Origin: Isoetes taiwanensis
Lineage: Eukaryota > Streptophyta > Lycopodiopsida > Isoetales > Isoetaceae
DNA length: 64,000 bases
Assembly (NCBI GenBank): GCA_021234155.1
Contig: JAJEKV010000004.1
Location: 14,540,716 to 14,604,715, forward strand
Direction of reading: 5' to 3'
The stretch's first letter is position 1. Every line of letters begins with the position of its first letter. Below the pieces are notes generated by a model. It was not told the DNA's origin. It saw only the letters and a list, made by a program, of their open reading frames with translations, and did not search any database. The position numbers were made by a program, and so were the translations under genes. Positions 44,956 through 57,191 of the stretch are shown here, piece by piece.

Positions 44956-46213
44956 TTTTTGAAGAGGCGGCTAGGAGAGATAAGGGAGTAGGCAGACCTA
45001 TGCCTCCATCTTTGAGCTCTTTGCAAATCAGTGGGTCTTCCGGAGGCCCTCAAATTGGAGGTTCTTCTGGTGGGGATTCTTTTGAACAAGACTAGACTGC
45101 CATCAATGTTAGTGTGACATTGGGGCTTTCTGGGTAGGATGTTCCTGTGAGTTTGTATGATGCCATGGTTGGGTTTTGTAATAGGAGATGTTTGTCTGGG
45201 GCAGTAGCATGAGATCGTGATCATGGATCATTTGCACTGCTAGGCCATACTTAGAGGCCGTTTCAAGACTCCAAAGGCCTTGAATGATGCTATCAAGAAA
45301 GATTTTAATTGGCCTTCGAAGACCCCTGGTGTGTATCTTCGATTGTAAGGCTCTAAAGAGGGGATGGTTGGTTATTGTATGAAAGATATTGATAAAGTTC
45401 ATTATATTTGCCATCTCCATAACATCAATGAATTCGTTATTGAAATAGGGAAGGACTTCTACTTAAAAGGTAGGGGGCTGGTGACACCAAGAGTCTTGTT
45501 GTTTTAGATAATAAAAATGTCTTGAACATGGCGGTTCACTTTGTGAACTATCATGGTAAGCGAAGGTTGACTGCTAGTTTGACATGTACCTTGTGCAGCG
45601 CATGATTAGATATGGAAAATTCACCTTGTCTAGTTCGTGGATAAATCCTTCTAACACTGTTCTTATTAATGAGCATAGAGTTAGGGCGGCTTGGAGAGTC
45701 TTATTGAATCATAGTCATTGCATGCCTTCTGATATGAGGACGATATTGTTTGGGTTACTTGCAGGGTTTGTGCCTATTGAAAGAAATGGTCTTGGCCATA
45801 GACGATATTGGGATGATAGTATTCCTGATGAGGAAGATGTGAAATTTCAAGATATAAATGACCCTCCTGATATGGTTACCCTGGAGCCTGGTGTGGATTA
45901 TATCATCATACGATAGATGGTGGACAAAGTTTGTCGTGTTTATTGTACAGTTGCAGTTTCTTGGTTTTTACCTTTTTGTATGTTGTACAATGGAGGTGAT
46001 GGATATTCAGATTCGCATAGTGGTGGTGTGAGCCATCCAGTTTTATGCTTGCCCTCTTCGTTGTTTACATCAAAAATTGATGCTTCTCATCCAGATCCTA
46101 TTGTGTATCCACCTAAGCCAGAAGAGGCTTTGTCTGCTCAGGAGTTAGTTGCTAATGTTGTGCAAATAGGTACAGAGGCCCATCGGATAGTATCCATGTG
46201 TACAGCCACTTAG
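44956..46213 (+). pseudogene. HUH (Y1) Rep endonuclease relic 2, Replitron-like transposase
   Basis: This is homologous to the relic at 28.5 kb in the same order. NVSVTLGLSG...YDAMVGFCNR matches its VLSITIGTGG...IDNILEFFIE. GMVGYCMKDIDKVHYICHLH matches GMLGYCMKDFGKPHFSVHMH, with Tyr at about 45373. VHFVNYHGKRRLTASLT matches SHFANYRM. KFTLSSSWINPSNTVLINEH and RVRAAWRVLLNHS match the distal block. The HUH motif is degraded here (DHGSFAL where relic 1 has DHLHFQA). It continues into an open stretch, ERNGLGHRRYWDDSIPDEED, absent from relic 1. Multiple stops and frameshifts are present. Two independent copies of one family support a real transposon; the ends were not found. Confidence 0.6.
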
Positions 46214-49200
46214 ACCAAATTGAAAGTGAGCCATTAGATTAACAAATTTACACATCAACGGTCTGAAAAATTAGAAAATAGTCTGAAAATCCCTTCGACC
46301 ACCCTTCCCTCTCTTATGTCTTTTAGGATGCTGGAAGGTAATGCTATCTTTGCTCTACAGGGCTGTGGCAAGACCTCAAGTAAACTTTTTAAGCAATCCA
46401 TCTTTTGTGGCTTCAGTGACTGGGTCTGTATTTGCTTTCAATATTCTATTTAAGATTTTACTGTGGGCTGGTGTTTTAATCACAACATGTAGCACCGATG
46501 TCCTCCTTGCAGTGCAGCAATATAAGATAATGCTAAATAAGATGTGATAAGTTATCTCCTGAATGGCATTCTAACCAGTTTATGATGACAGGTCCAAAAG
46601 CTAGAAGTTATTTATTATGGGAGGTCTTATGTTCACCATGGCCGCTTGCTTCCTTCTTGAGCTAGGATCCAAATCTTATGGAAGTTATGAAGGGCCTGTT
46701 TATTCCTACATTAAATAAAAGTGGTTCAGCCTCATTGGCCATCTCTTTGCTGGGTGCAATGATTGTGCCGTACAGATTTAACCTTCTATAATTTGGAGTA
46801 TATAGTGAAACTCCAAATAAAGAACACTTAATACTTGGATAATGGCTCGGATGCAGGCACAATCAATTCCTCACTCAGCACAAAAGAAATATATCGCGGT
46901 CTAACCAAGGAATAAAGGTATATATTTCGACCAAGGTATATACGTTTGGACACTTTTGTGTCAATGAGACTTTTGTCCTCGTAAGATATATGGACAGAAT
47001 CTGGCCTTCATGCCGTTGAACCCTATTGCCTTCATACAGTGCATACTAGTTAGCAGAAGATATTTTAGTCGTTTTGCATATGTCATGAAATGTTTTGCCA
47101 TAATTTAGCATAGCTGGGTTGATCTTTATGTTCTTCTTGTTAAAATATTTGCTCATTATGATGGGAAATACTATCTGAAGCAGAACATCAGAGTAAATGT
47201 ATATGGTGAGAGGCACTTCAAGGACGCTCGGATCCTCTTGGAGAATTGCATTGTCAACTTTACAGGAAAGTTGGTACAAATATTGAGGTCAGTTCGTGGA
47301 TGAATATGGCCACACATTTCTGGCCATAATAAACAACTGAAGGACCATTGAAGGCATAACAGCTTGGAACACAAAATTATAGAAACTATTGTTGAAGGGC
47401 ATACTTCAGTTGAAGATCTGTCCACCTGACACAACCATGACAGGAGTTTGGGATGAGATAAAAAAGCATCCATATCAAACTGATAGATGAGTTCTATGAT
47501 ACTTCATATTAAACAAGTCAATCCTTCTTCAGATGAGGGCAATCCTAGTGACAATATGTTGAATTGAAGCTCTTCTATTTTGAAATGTGTGGAATGTGGC
47601 TGACATATAACATTTTGGTCCAAAATTTGCTGATGGTTGTGCATGTTAAATTAAGATTAAAAATTGCTTATTTGTGAATTGCTATTGTTGCTTGGGTTTG
47701 TGAATTATGAATTTCAAGCTGGCCAATTTCATCGAGTGCAATTTATTTTTATTTTGTGCATTGCTAATGTTGCTTGAGTTTGTCAATTCTAAATTTTAGA
47801 CCGATCAGTTCTTCTATAACATATTTAAGAGCCTGTTGTCAATGCAATCGTCATTTCCTCGAGTGCAATTTACTTACTTCGATATATCGTTCTGGTCATT
47901 TGCTTCTTTTGGCTTTCTCTCTTCTATTTTATGACTTATATATTCAAGTGTGAAAAGAGCTTCAATGTCAAACTGGAGGTTTAAGAGGACATATCTTTCA
48001 ATTTACACTCTTCTTGTGTCTTAGCTGGTAGGTATGACCCATATGATGAAGAACCTTGTATGGAAGGGCATAATTTTGACCCTAGCAATCATAGCGTTGA
48101 AGACTCATGATCTGAAAATAGATTAAACAGAATGTGTCCATCTGTACTGATGCTTGCATTGATGTCTATACAGTGCAATATGCACCAAAGCATTCTGATT
48201 CTATTTAAATGTTCGTCAAGCATAATAAAATTGATGGTAGCATCAAATCTAGAGAATTTTGTATTCTTTCATGCACGTACATTTAGAGTGATTCAAGTAT
48301 AGGTCTTCTGGCTACAGTATCATGGTATAACAAGATAGTCTTACCATGGTTCTAATTCTTAGCACCATTGCGAGTCTTTATCACAAGCATGTACACGCTA
48401 TCCACTAAACATGCCTTTCACGAGACATACAGCATGTCCATTAAACAGAAAGTAAATTAAGACATCAGTTACAAACGACATATGCATGGATTTTCATTCA
48501 CGCTACCTATTCAAACATATCTGATGCATGCATGCATTTCTGAAGGCTTGAACACATAGTTCCCATTATACTCAGTTTATTCAGAGAAAAACACATCTTA
48601 ACGATTCAAGACTTGTTACACAATGTTTTCTATTGATAAACTTTTCTTGTAGGAATTGGTGCCTCATACAACGATCTCTCTTGGCACATGCTGCAAATGT
48701 TCTTGTGATAGCACTCATCAAACTTCACATACATGACTCGAAAAGCTCCCTTAAGTTGTTAGTGGAGTAGACACGTCCTACTGATCCCTTTCTACTGATC
48801 TTTGACTTTAGCCAAAAATAAGTGTTGGTTTTGGAGAATTCTTATATTATAAGCCTTTCTTTATATCGTGATGTATTATCTTCACTCATTTTGGCAGAGC
48901 ATGGACGATAAATATAAGATGATGAGAACTGTTGATGAACGCATGGATGGTGAAAAAAACTGCTCTATAATCATGAAAGGCTTGAAGGACTCTGTAAAAC
49001 CATGTAAAACGATATTATGTTGCTAGCATGTCATTCTCTTGTCAATGTAAGATAATTATGCTCCTTGCATTTGAGTAGATATATCACAGAAAATGCATGG
49101 AGTGCCCATAATGCATTTGAGAAGCTTGTACAATGTCATTGGCTTATAACGTCAATTCATCTAAATGTTGATTTGCTTCTTTTGTTTGCGCTCTATTTTG

Positions 49201-50270
49201 CTATTATGCATATTGTTATACGGCTTCAATGTTACCATTATGAAGGGATGCAATTAATACATGTTAGTACCAGTAGGTTTTACTCCTTATCTGCTAAAGG
49301 AAGACGCAAATGACAAGCTGCTGCCATATCAAGTATAGCCCCTCATTTGTCTGCTAGATTTCTTGTATTATTGTATTGCATCTTAATCCTGGTTGTTACA
49401 AATTTCAGTTATAACCTGCCCTGCCTCTTAGAACCTAATAATTTATCTGCGTCATGCAAATTTATGATCTTGCAAGGATGTCAACCATGCCAATAGTGAC
49501 CCATTATAGCTATAAGGTCATGTTTCTATGTAAATGTTCCATATATGCAAATACAAATGTAGACAATTCATCCCTATTGGAACTCCTTACATAAAATTCT
49601 TATGTCAGCTTCACAAACAAATTGGAAAGGCATATCCCCAAAAGCAATTCAGGATTCTTTCCAAAAGCAGTTCAAAGTTGCTTGCATGTCTTGATGCGTG
49701 TTAATCAATATTAGAATAAGAAACTAAGTAGTCCCCATACGACGTTTTAATTATACATGCAAGCATGTGTGGAGACGCCATATATGGAGACGACCACCAT
49801 GCTGAAATGAAATTGCATGCAAGCAAATATTTCATCTATATACCTCCTCCATTTTCTTGCCCAAAATAAATATTCTTTTATGGAAGCTTAGTGTAAACAA
49901 CTTTCACATAGAATACCAGACCACGGGGTCAAGTTTCCTTCTATGTAAAACCTCGGTCTCCACTTGCAAATACAAGTGAACCAATGCAAAATACACTTGC
50001 TAAATTCCTATATTCAAGTAGCACAACAATAACAATGCAAATCTCTCTACCCCTCCTTCCCCGCCTTCTCTCTCTAGCGCCTGGGCCCTCCTTCTCTCTC
50101 TCTAGCCACCTTATGGTCTCTCTGGCCCATACCAACTCCCTAGCCACCTTATGGTCTCCCTAGCCTTGCACCACACTTACTAGCTACCTAGGCGTCTCTG
50201 TACAACTTCACCACTTTCTCTCTATGACCAACACGACTCATGGAGCGCCAATAGCATGTGTCAACTTCTA
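46214..50270. other. Long intergenic stretch with faint coding relics
   Basis: No recognisable gene over 4 kb. Two plus-strand bits look faintly coding: about 47175-47290 (QNIRVNVYGERHFKDARILL, then ENCIVNFTGKLVQIL) and about 48895-48990, after TTGGCAG (MDDKYKMMRTVDERMDGEKN). They are short, unconnected and unassigned. They could be further debris of the Rep element or of a decayed host gene. Confidence 0.4.
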
Positions 50271-50334
50271 GCTCACTCCAAATACGCAGGTGAGTCGCCT
50301 TCTGCTTCTTCCTTGTATCCAATCCGATTGCAAC

Positions 50335-50445
50335 ATACTCCAAAAAGCTTCAAAAGAATTCCGACAGTAGCCAGAATCGAACCTCCCCCCCACAGGGTTG
50401 AACCCTCCTAAACCCCCCCTGCCAACCACTGAGGGCAAGCATCGT
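50335..50445 (-). repeat. tRNA-like (SINE-type) segment upstream of LINE copy B
   Basis: On the minus strand, GCCCTCAGTGGTTGGCAGGG resembles an A-box region, and GGAGGTTCGATTCTGGCTAC, about 35-40 nt later, resembles a B box plus T arm. Together they look like the 5' part of a tRNA-derived SINE. No complete cloverleaf was seen. Confidence 0.4.
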
Positions 50446-50518
50446 TTATGTTTTTTAAGCATTTCTCAATTCTTAATAGCCTTTTAGCTCTCTAATCCCC
50501 TCCATACCATACCACCCC

Positions 50519-51905
50519 ATGGCCACTTCTGAAGCCCCTTGCCCAGACCCCCATTTGGAGGGAGAAATCCTCCAGCCCCAGCCCCAGCACCAGCCCACCT
50601 GGGAGAACCAAGAGAGGGACCGCCGCGAAAACGGCCCCAATCGGATAACAAGGACAAGGGAGAATCCTCTTCCATGAGGAAGGAGGCCCGGGCGAAGGCC
50701 CAATCTATGAGATCGACCCGGGAGACGGATGAAGGCTGCTCAAGCCCGACAATGCACCAAACACAGGCACAGATGAGGGCCAAGAAATAAATGGAGGAAC
50801 AAATTGAGAGCAACAGAACCCGGATTGCAGAACTGACAGCAGAGATACAATCTTCGGCGTCACATGTGCTCAAAGACCGTTGGCAGCAAAGAGGCAACGG
50901 ATTGCAGAGATGGGGACCCGCATGCAGCAGTTAGAAGATGGGCTTCACTTGGCACACTTTGAGAGGCAACAGGATAAGCAGGGCCTTGCTGACCTGCGAG
51001 CTCACGTGGATTCCCTTCTCACCACCATAGAGACTATGGCACGGAACGAGCAAGGTGTTGAGCAGGATACAGTGGCAACTATCTCCCGCCTCAAGTCGGA
51101 AGCTGAGGGGACTGCCACCATAATATGGAACGTCCGAGCCGCTTTCGAAGCCAGCCAGCCAGAGCTACGAACCCTACAAAGTAGGGCTAAGACACAAGAT
51201 CAAGAGATACAGGAGCTCCGAGCAACCATTACCCAACAAGGCAGGGGCCTCAATGCCGAGGTCCATGAACAATTACGGCAGTGTACGAATGAGTTGGCCA
51301 AGCAGCAGAGATTTAAACTCCCGACTCCAGGCAACAGAGACTGCAACACGAGACCAGACAAGCCCACATGCCCCACAGCCCACAAGTCGCCAAACAGGCA
51401 GACATATGCTACCTGCTCCATCTCACACACCACACCGCCCTTGCTGTGAACAGCCCAAACAATCCAGACAACAGGCATCACCTGCTGGTACAGCTAATGT
51501 TGCCCCGCGCCCCAGTGAGCAACAAGAGCAGGGCCGCCGACGTCATAATGTGGTGGTACTTGGACTCTCAGAGGAGGCAAGAGAGAATCTCGCCAAGTGC
51601 ATCCAGGATCAGATCCTATCTCACATGGCATTTCAAACCACAGTCCACATTGTTCGAGCAAGCCGCCTTGGGGCTCAACGAACAGATCGCCCACGCGTAG
51701 TCACCTTCACGGTGGCAGACATGCGAGTGCGTGAGGCAATTTTGCGTCAGGGTAGGCAATTGAAGGGGACTACCTGTATCTCGACGAGGATCTAACTCCG
51801 ATGCAACAGGAGTCTCGCCGGCAGCAGCTGGCTCAACTCAGGGACGTCCGCCGTCGAGGGGGCGCTGCATGCCTGGTCCGAGGCAAGCTTCGCATTTTTA
51901 GGCTG
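50519..51905 (+). pseudogene. LINE copy B, ORF1 (broken)
   Basis: The ATG at 50519 (MATSEAPCPDP) matches the copy A start. The order is: Pro-rich leader, basic SSMRKEARAKAQ, and a long coiled-coil-like Gln/Glu/Leu region (AEMGTRMQQLEDGLH). An RRM-like domain follows (HNVVVLGLSEEARENLAKCI, PRVVTFTVADMRVREAIL, RQLKGTTCIST), then the DLTPMQQESRRQQL block. Frameshifts near 50640, 50870, 51250 and 51795, plus stops, break the frame. ORF1 proteins coat LINE RNA. The match to copy A at each block supports the call. Confidence 0.8.
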
Positions 51906-52089
51906 GCACATGCTGAGGTCGCCGATGCAATGCGTCAAGCTACTGTCACTCCTGCTACTGCCACAGTACCCCTACTGCACCTCCTGCTCATGCTGCTCCA
52001 ACTGCTCTTGCAACTGCTGCTCAGGCGCCGCACACTGCTCCCCCTGCAACCAGAACAGATCATCGAGCGTCTACATCAAATGCCAACAA

Positions 52090-55000
52090 ATAGGAACTGT
52101 GCCTCCAGATGGTATCATGAAACTATCGGGGCTTTCCTTGGCAGAAAGGGGAGAGTTTCAACTCTATTGCACCAGATATGGATCTCATTTTCCTCATGGA
52201 AACATGGGAACATGGAGGGCACAGACTGCCGAACCTCCCAGGTTATCTGCATTTTTCAGTGTTCAATGAGTGCACAGGCAAGCGAAGGCATGGGGAGGTT
52301 GCCTGCTACTATTGTGCAACCTTGGGGCACTCAATCTCGCTGCACAAAACAGACAGGTACAATCGCTACTTGTGGGTGTGCGTGCAGCATGACAGTGGCA
52401 ACATCCTCTTCATAGAAGCATGCTACTTTCCACATGGCGAGAGAAACTTTTATAACACTCATTCGGGTGTGGATAGATTGGAGCCCTATGTCAATCTATA
52501 TGATGACATACAGTAGCACAAACAGCTGGGCAAGGTTATGTTGCTGGGCGACTTTAATGCACGCACAGGAGCCGAGTAGGTCCCAAAATTTGAGCCCCTG
52601 GCAGAGGACGTCTTGCAGTTGAATCCCGCAGAGGTAGCTTAATCAAGGATATCAGGCGACAACTATATTTCACGCTATGGCAGGCAGTTGTTGTTGATGG
52701 GTAGTATTTTTGACCTGGTTATTTGTAATGGGTTGGCACAATGGCCGTCTTCCAGCCGCTGCACTTGTAGACAGGAGAACCAAAGGGGCGGCTCCAGTGT
52801 GGTGGATTATCTGCTGGTTGAGGAACCGGATCTGCACCTGGTTACCCATTTCTCCATTGGAACAGACACTCGGGACGAGGAAGTGGACTCAGACCACCAG
52901 CCCCTATTCGTGCATCTCCATTGGCAAGCTCCACGTGCAGCTACTGCCTCAACACCCATGTGCCCCAGATGCTACTATGCAGGGACCTATGCCCAACTGC
53001 TTGAGCATGATCTGGCGGGGCTGCTGCAACTCCCCACACTTCAACAACAATCTGTTGAGCTGACTCACTTGCTTCTAAAAGCTGCTGAGAGATGCTTTGG
53101 GAGAGGCCTCCACGAGAACCTCGGTGCCGCCACCTTCCCCACAACGGATGGTTCGATGATGAGTGTCGGAGCTCAAACGCGTGAACTCCTAAGAAGTTAT
53201 TGATCCCACCTCCCGCCCCACAGGCCATCGGGTCAATACCGCTCCTTCCTCAAGAACAAGAAAGCCGATACCTCCGCAGAGCATCGAAGAATGAGGATGT
53301 TTGGTCTCTGGATCGACACCCAAAGACATTCGGAGAAGGATCTTGAGCGGATCGCATGCCCACAGGGAACATCACCTCGAGCAATGGGTACAGATTTGCA
53401 ACAGACTTTACGACTGCTTTCGGGCCATGACACCGGTCCCCATAGATAGGCATGGCTCGTAATCACAGAGGGGGATGTCATCATGGGCCTACAACGTCCC
53501 GCTAATGGGAAGGCAAAGCAGATTTAGATGGCATGCAAGCGTAACTTCAAATGGGTGGGCCTCCACCGTGCCTTTTGTCCTCACGACATTATTCAATAAA
53601 GCATTGCAAGAAGGCTTACCTCCAGCGATGGACCACTAGTAGAGTTGTGCCCATATACAAGGCGGGGGACCCTCAATGCCCGACCAACTATCGCGACTAG
53701 CATGGTCTCTCTCTTTTGCAAAACCGTTGGTCGGCATCCTTGAGCAAAGAAATGACAATATGGGCAGAGGAGGCAGATGTGCGAGCTCTCACACAAGCAG
53801 GTTTTTGGCCCAGACATTCGACCATTGATCATATCTTCACTCTGCGCACATTGATTGAGGATAGCAGGAATCACCGACAAAACCTGTACTGTTGTTTTGT
53901 GGATTTTGCAAAAGCTTTTGACACAGTGCCCCGGGACAGGTTATGGGACAGATTACGGTAGCTGGGGACCCCCCTTGACTTGCAGAATGCAGTATATAGG
54001 CTATACGAGGCATGCTCGAGCCATATCACATCGCCAGAACAGCCGGTAATCAGTAGTATTAGAGTGCGTCAGGGTTGCCGCCTCTCCCCCATACTCTTTG
54101 GCCTGTACATTGACCAGCTGGAAGATTGGCTCTTTGAGCATGAAGGGGCAGGGGCCCATCTCATGCATCACACAATCCGGCAACTCATATATGCTGATGA
54201 TGTCAACCTCTTGGCCTATACTCCAGAGGGCATGCAACGTCACTTGGACGCTCCCGACACTTTTTGCCGATTCACTGGCATGCGAGTTAACTTGGCCAAA
54301 ACTAGGGTGCTACTAGTTTCATCATTCTCTTAGCCAAGGCTTCCCTCATTCACTTACCAGGGACAAGATATAGAGGTGACTCCGACCTACAAGTACTTGG
54401 GGATCAAGTTCTCAGCTACCACCCACTGGGATCCTGCCATCAGGTTACGGGTCACGGCGGGTTGGAAAGCACTATATGCCATGCAGAACAACAGCCACAA
54501 GGCAGAGTTGTATGCATGGGGCCACCAATCACACTTGTTCCGGGCCTTGATCGAGCCGGTCCTCTTGTATGTGGCAGAAGTGTGGGGGCCGGTGATATCT
54601 CTCAACACCTGGAATGACCTCGAGCAGGTGCAGAAATCCTTCTTGGCACGAGCCCTTGGAGTAAAGTCCACAGTTCCATACCAAATCCTACTCCAGGAGG
54701 CAGGTTTTCTACCCCTTCAATGGGTTGCATTGGAACGCCATATCATTTACTTCCACAAGGTGGTCGCTCATTTGCCCAACCTTTCTTTGACCATGATGGG
54801 TCCCCAACGCCTCAAAGCCTGCTGGAAGGACAAGCAAGCTCAGTGGTTCTCACACTGGGGTGTACAGACAAACAGATGCGTACATGTAAGGACAAAGAAA
54901 GATCACAAGGCACTCAAGCTGTACCTAGATGCTACTTTCCTTCGCAAGCTTTGGGATGCAGATGTTCTAACGCACGTTAAACTGGCACACTATCAGCAGC

Positions 55001-55363
55001 AAGTCAATCCTAGGCTCACGAGAGGCCCACACTAGTACTTGTACACCCATTTGCCCATGAAGAAGCGCAGACTTATAGCTTCCATTCGCACGGGTGCACA
55101 TCGTCTCCGCATTGAGACATGATCGGGAGGCACGGGAGGAAAGGCTTTGGCAGTGCTGCCATGAGGGCGCCATTGAGGATGAATGTCATGCCCTCCAGAT
55201 CTGCCCAGCTTTTGCCCACATCCGAGAGCGGTATGTTCGGTTACTAGTGTCTGGCCAACCGTTGCATGAGTTATTGAATACGGTGTCAGTGGGTTTGTTG
55301 GGGTCATACCTCCATGAGGGTATGAATGCACGGACTCAGTTGTGTCCTCGGGGACAGTATTGA
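52090..55363 (+). pseudogene. LINE copy B, ORF2: endonuclease, RT and C-terminal Cys/His region (broken)
   Basis: Endonuclease: NYRGFPWQKG, LIFLMETWEH, LLGDFNARTG, SVVDYLLVEEP and DSDHQPL cover the catalytic Glu, Asp/Asn and His motifs. RT: ALTQAGFWPRHSTIDHIFTL, CCFVDFAKAFDTVPRDRLW, RQGCRLSPILFGLYIDQLED, and the catalytic YADD at 54189-54200 (LIYADDVNLLAYT). Thumb and connection: TYKYLGIKFSATTHWDP, EVWGPVIS. C-terminus: CCHEGAIEDECHALQICPAF, a Cys/His cluster common in this LINE type, then LLGSYLHEGMNARTQL. No RNase H was found. At least six nonsense codons (for example 52514 and 52577) and several frameshifts inactivate it. It is the reference copy for the other LINE pieces here. Confidence 0.9.
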
Positions 55364-55606
55364 ACTGTCCTATACAATTGTACAGCGTGCCAGCATACTT
55401 ATTACTGCTAAGGTTTTTCCCTCGAAAACCCTTCGGAGTGGGGGGGTTTTAATCGTGACATTAATACACTTGCTGCTCTCTTTTTGTTTGGGTCCCATAG
55501 GCCAATCGGTCTCCATGGACGATAAAACATCTATTCTATTCTATTCTATTCTATTCTATTCTATTCTATTCTATTCTATTCTATTCTATTCTATTCTATT
55601 CTATTC
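55364..55606 (+). mobile_element. LINE copy B 3' UTR and (CTATT)n tail
   Basis: About 165 bp of 3' UTR ends in CTCCATGGACGATAAAACAT, followed by fifteen CTATT pentamers at 55531-55606. The same terminal box and pentamer are found at 5166-5241, and in inverted form at 62737-62800. A short tandem repeat in place of poly(A) defines the 3' end of this family. No convincing target-site duplication was found. Confidence 0.88.
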
Positions 55607-55607
55607 T

Positions 55608-57191
55608 GACACACATATTATACTACTTCTAAATGGAAACTAATAAATACTCATGCAATTCTCACCAATTCCAACAAAAAAAAGAATGCAGACACCAAAA
55701 ACGCAATAATATAACCCAACTAAATCAATTCAACCCAACCCATTCCCCAAGCCTGCGTTACTGCCAAGTGTGCTTTTGTATTTCCATGTAAATTTATGAG
55801 TTCCTTATGTTGTGAAAATATGGTTTAGTGCTTGCAGGAGCACACAGACATTGGAGGGTTCAACTTGGTTGGGACTTCTTCAATGGATTGTATAGTTCTT
55901 ATTTGGGTAATGTATGCATGTTCTTGTTTTGTATGTCAGTATGTCATTGGTTATAAGTGAGGCTGATTTACATGATTTAGAATTTGAATTGTTTTATTAT
56001 ATGAACATGTTTGCTAACCTTGTAGATTTTTTAGTGGGCTACGGCCCCTGGGCATAGCGGTTATCCCTTGTTTGGAATAGCCGCTATTCCAAGATGAGCA
56101 TGGGCATCTTGCTGGGGCTAACTTGTATGTGTTTTATTCCTTACAGGTTCTTTTTGGGAGTTAAAGCTATAAGCCCTCCCCTGCCGCAGAGAGCATGAGT
56201 GTTCTATGACACCAAGGATGTTGGTGTGGTAGCATACTCATGCTATCAGGGGCATGAGAGACATCCAATAGCAAGCATGAGAGAGCATTCGATTCTAGTT
56301 GGAATTCCGATTCCCCAAGCTCTCTTGGCCTTGAAAAGTTGTTTTTGCAGTGGAGGAATGTAGCTATTGAGTTGAAGTTTTTTTAGATGCTCCTTATTAA
56401 TCGGGTCAACAAGGGGCTGTTTGACCCCATCTTGACTTTGAATGGACAGGTCATATGGATGCATAGGGAATCTTCCTCAAGATGTGCCATGATCTAATGG
56501 CTGCAAAAAGTTCTAAGACACCCCAAATGATAACTACACCCCAAATTCAAGCACAATTGGACACTCGAAGGTAAACATGTCGTTTGTTGCAATGTGAAAG
56601 CAAGGGTGCATCAAATTCAGGCCCGTTTGGAGGACACGGCTAAGACTGCAATATATCAGTAATTTGCACTAGCTGTTTACTAACATGGAATGTGCTATTA
56701 CCTACAATGGCATAGAGTGCTTACTTGTGGGGGCTATACAGTCAAGGTTCAACCTTGGCCTGTTACAATGTACTCTCTTGATTTCACTCAATACCTTACA
56801 GCTCTATGCAGCGTGAACAATGTCATGTCACAAAAACAAAGACATTACCTTATCCAACTTAATCCAACCCAATTAAACTCAATTCTATTTACCTAGAACG
56901 TACAGTGGAGACAAAATTCATAAGGAGCTGTAGTTAGTCAAAGTTGAATGATATATCAGCAGATATAGCCATGTGCAAGATAAATTGTCGTCAAAAATGA
57001 TGTGACACGCTCTAATAACCAAAAGCTTTTTTAATCAAGGGACTTGACCAATGCCTAAGCTGACATTGACAGCAGCGCCATCTCGTTAAGTGTAGGAATG
57101 CAGAGATTAAAAAAGATGCCATACAAAATGCAGAAAGAGTCAGAACAAGAATATGCTGTATTTTGATTTGGATCAAATGAATGATTCCGCT
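55608..57191. other. Intergenic; holds CCNVKAR repeat copy 2
   Basis: No gene recognised. Bases 56575-56650 hold the second copy of the dispersed coding-like repeat (VCCNVKARVHQIQARLEDTA), in the same orientation as the copy at 44.5 kb. The sequence just before 57191 should hold the 3' UTR of the ITPK gene on the minus strand. Confidence 0.5.
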
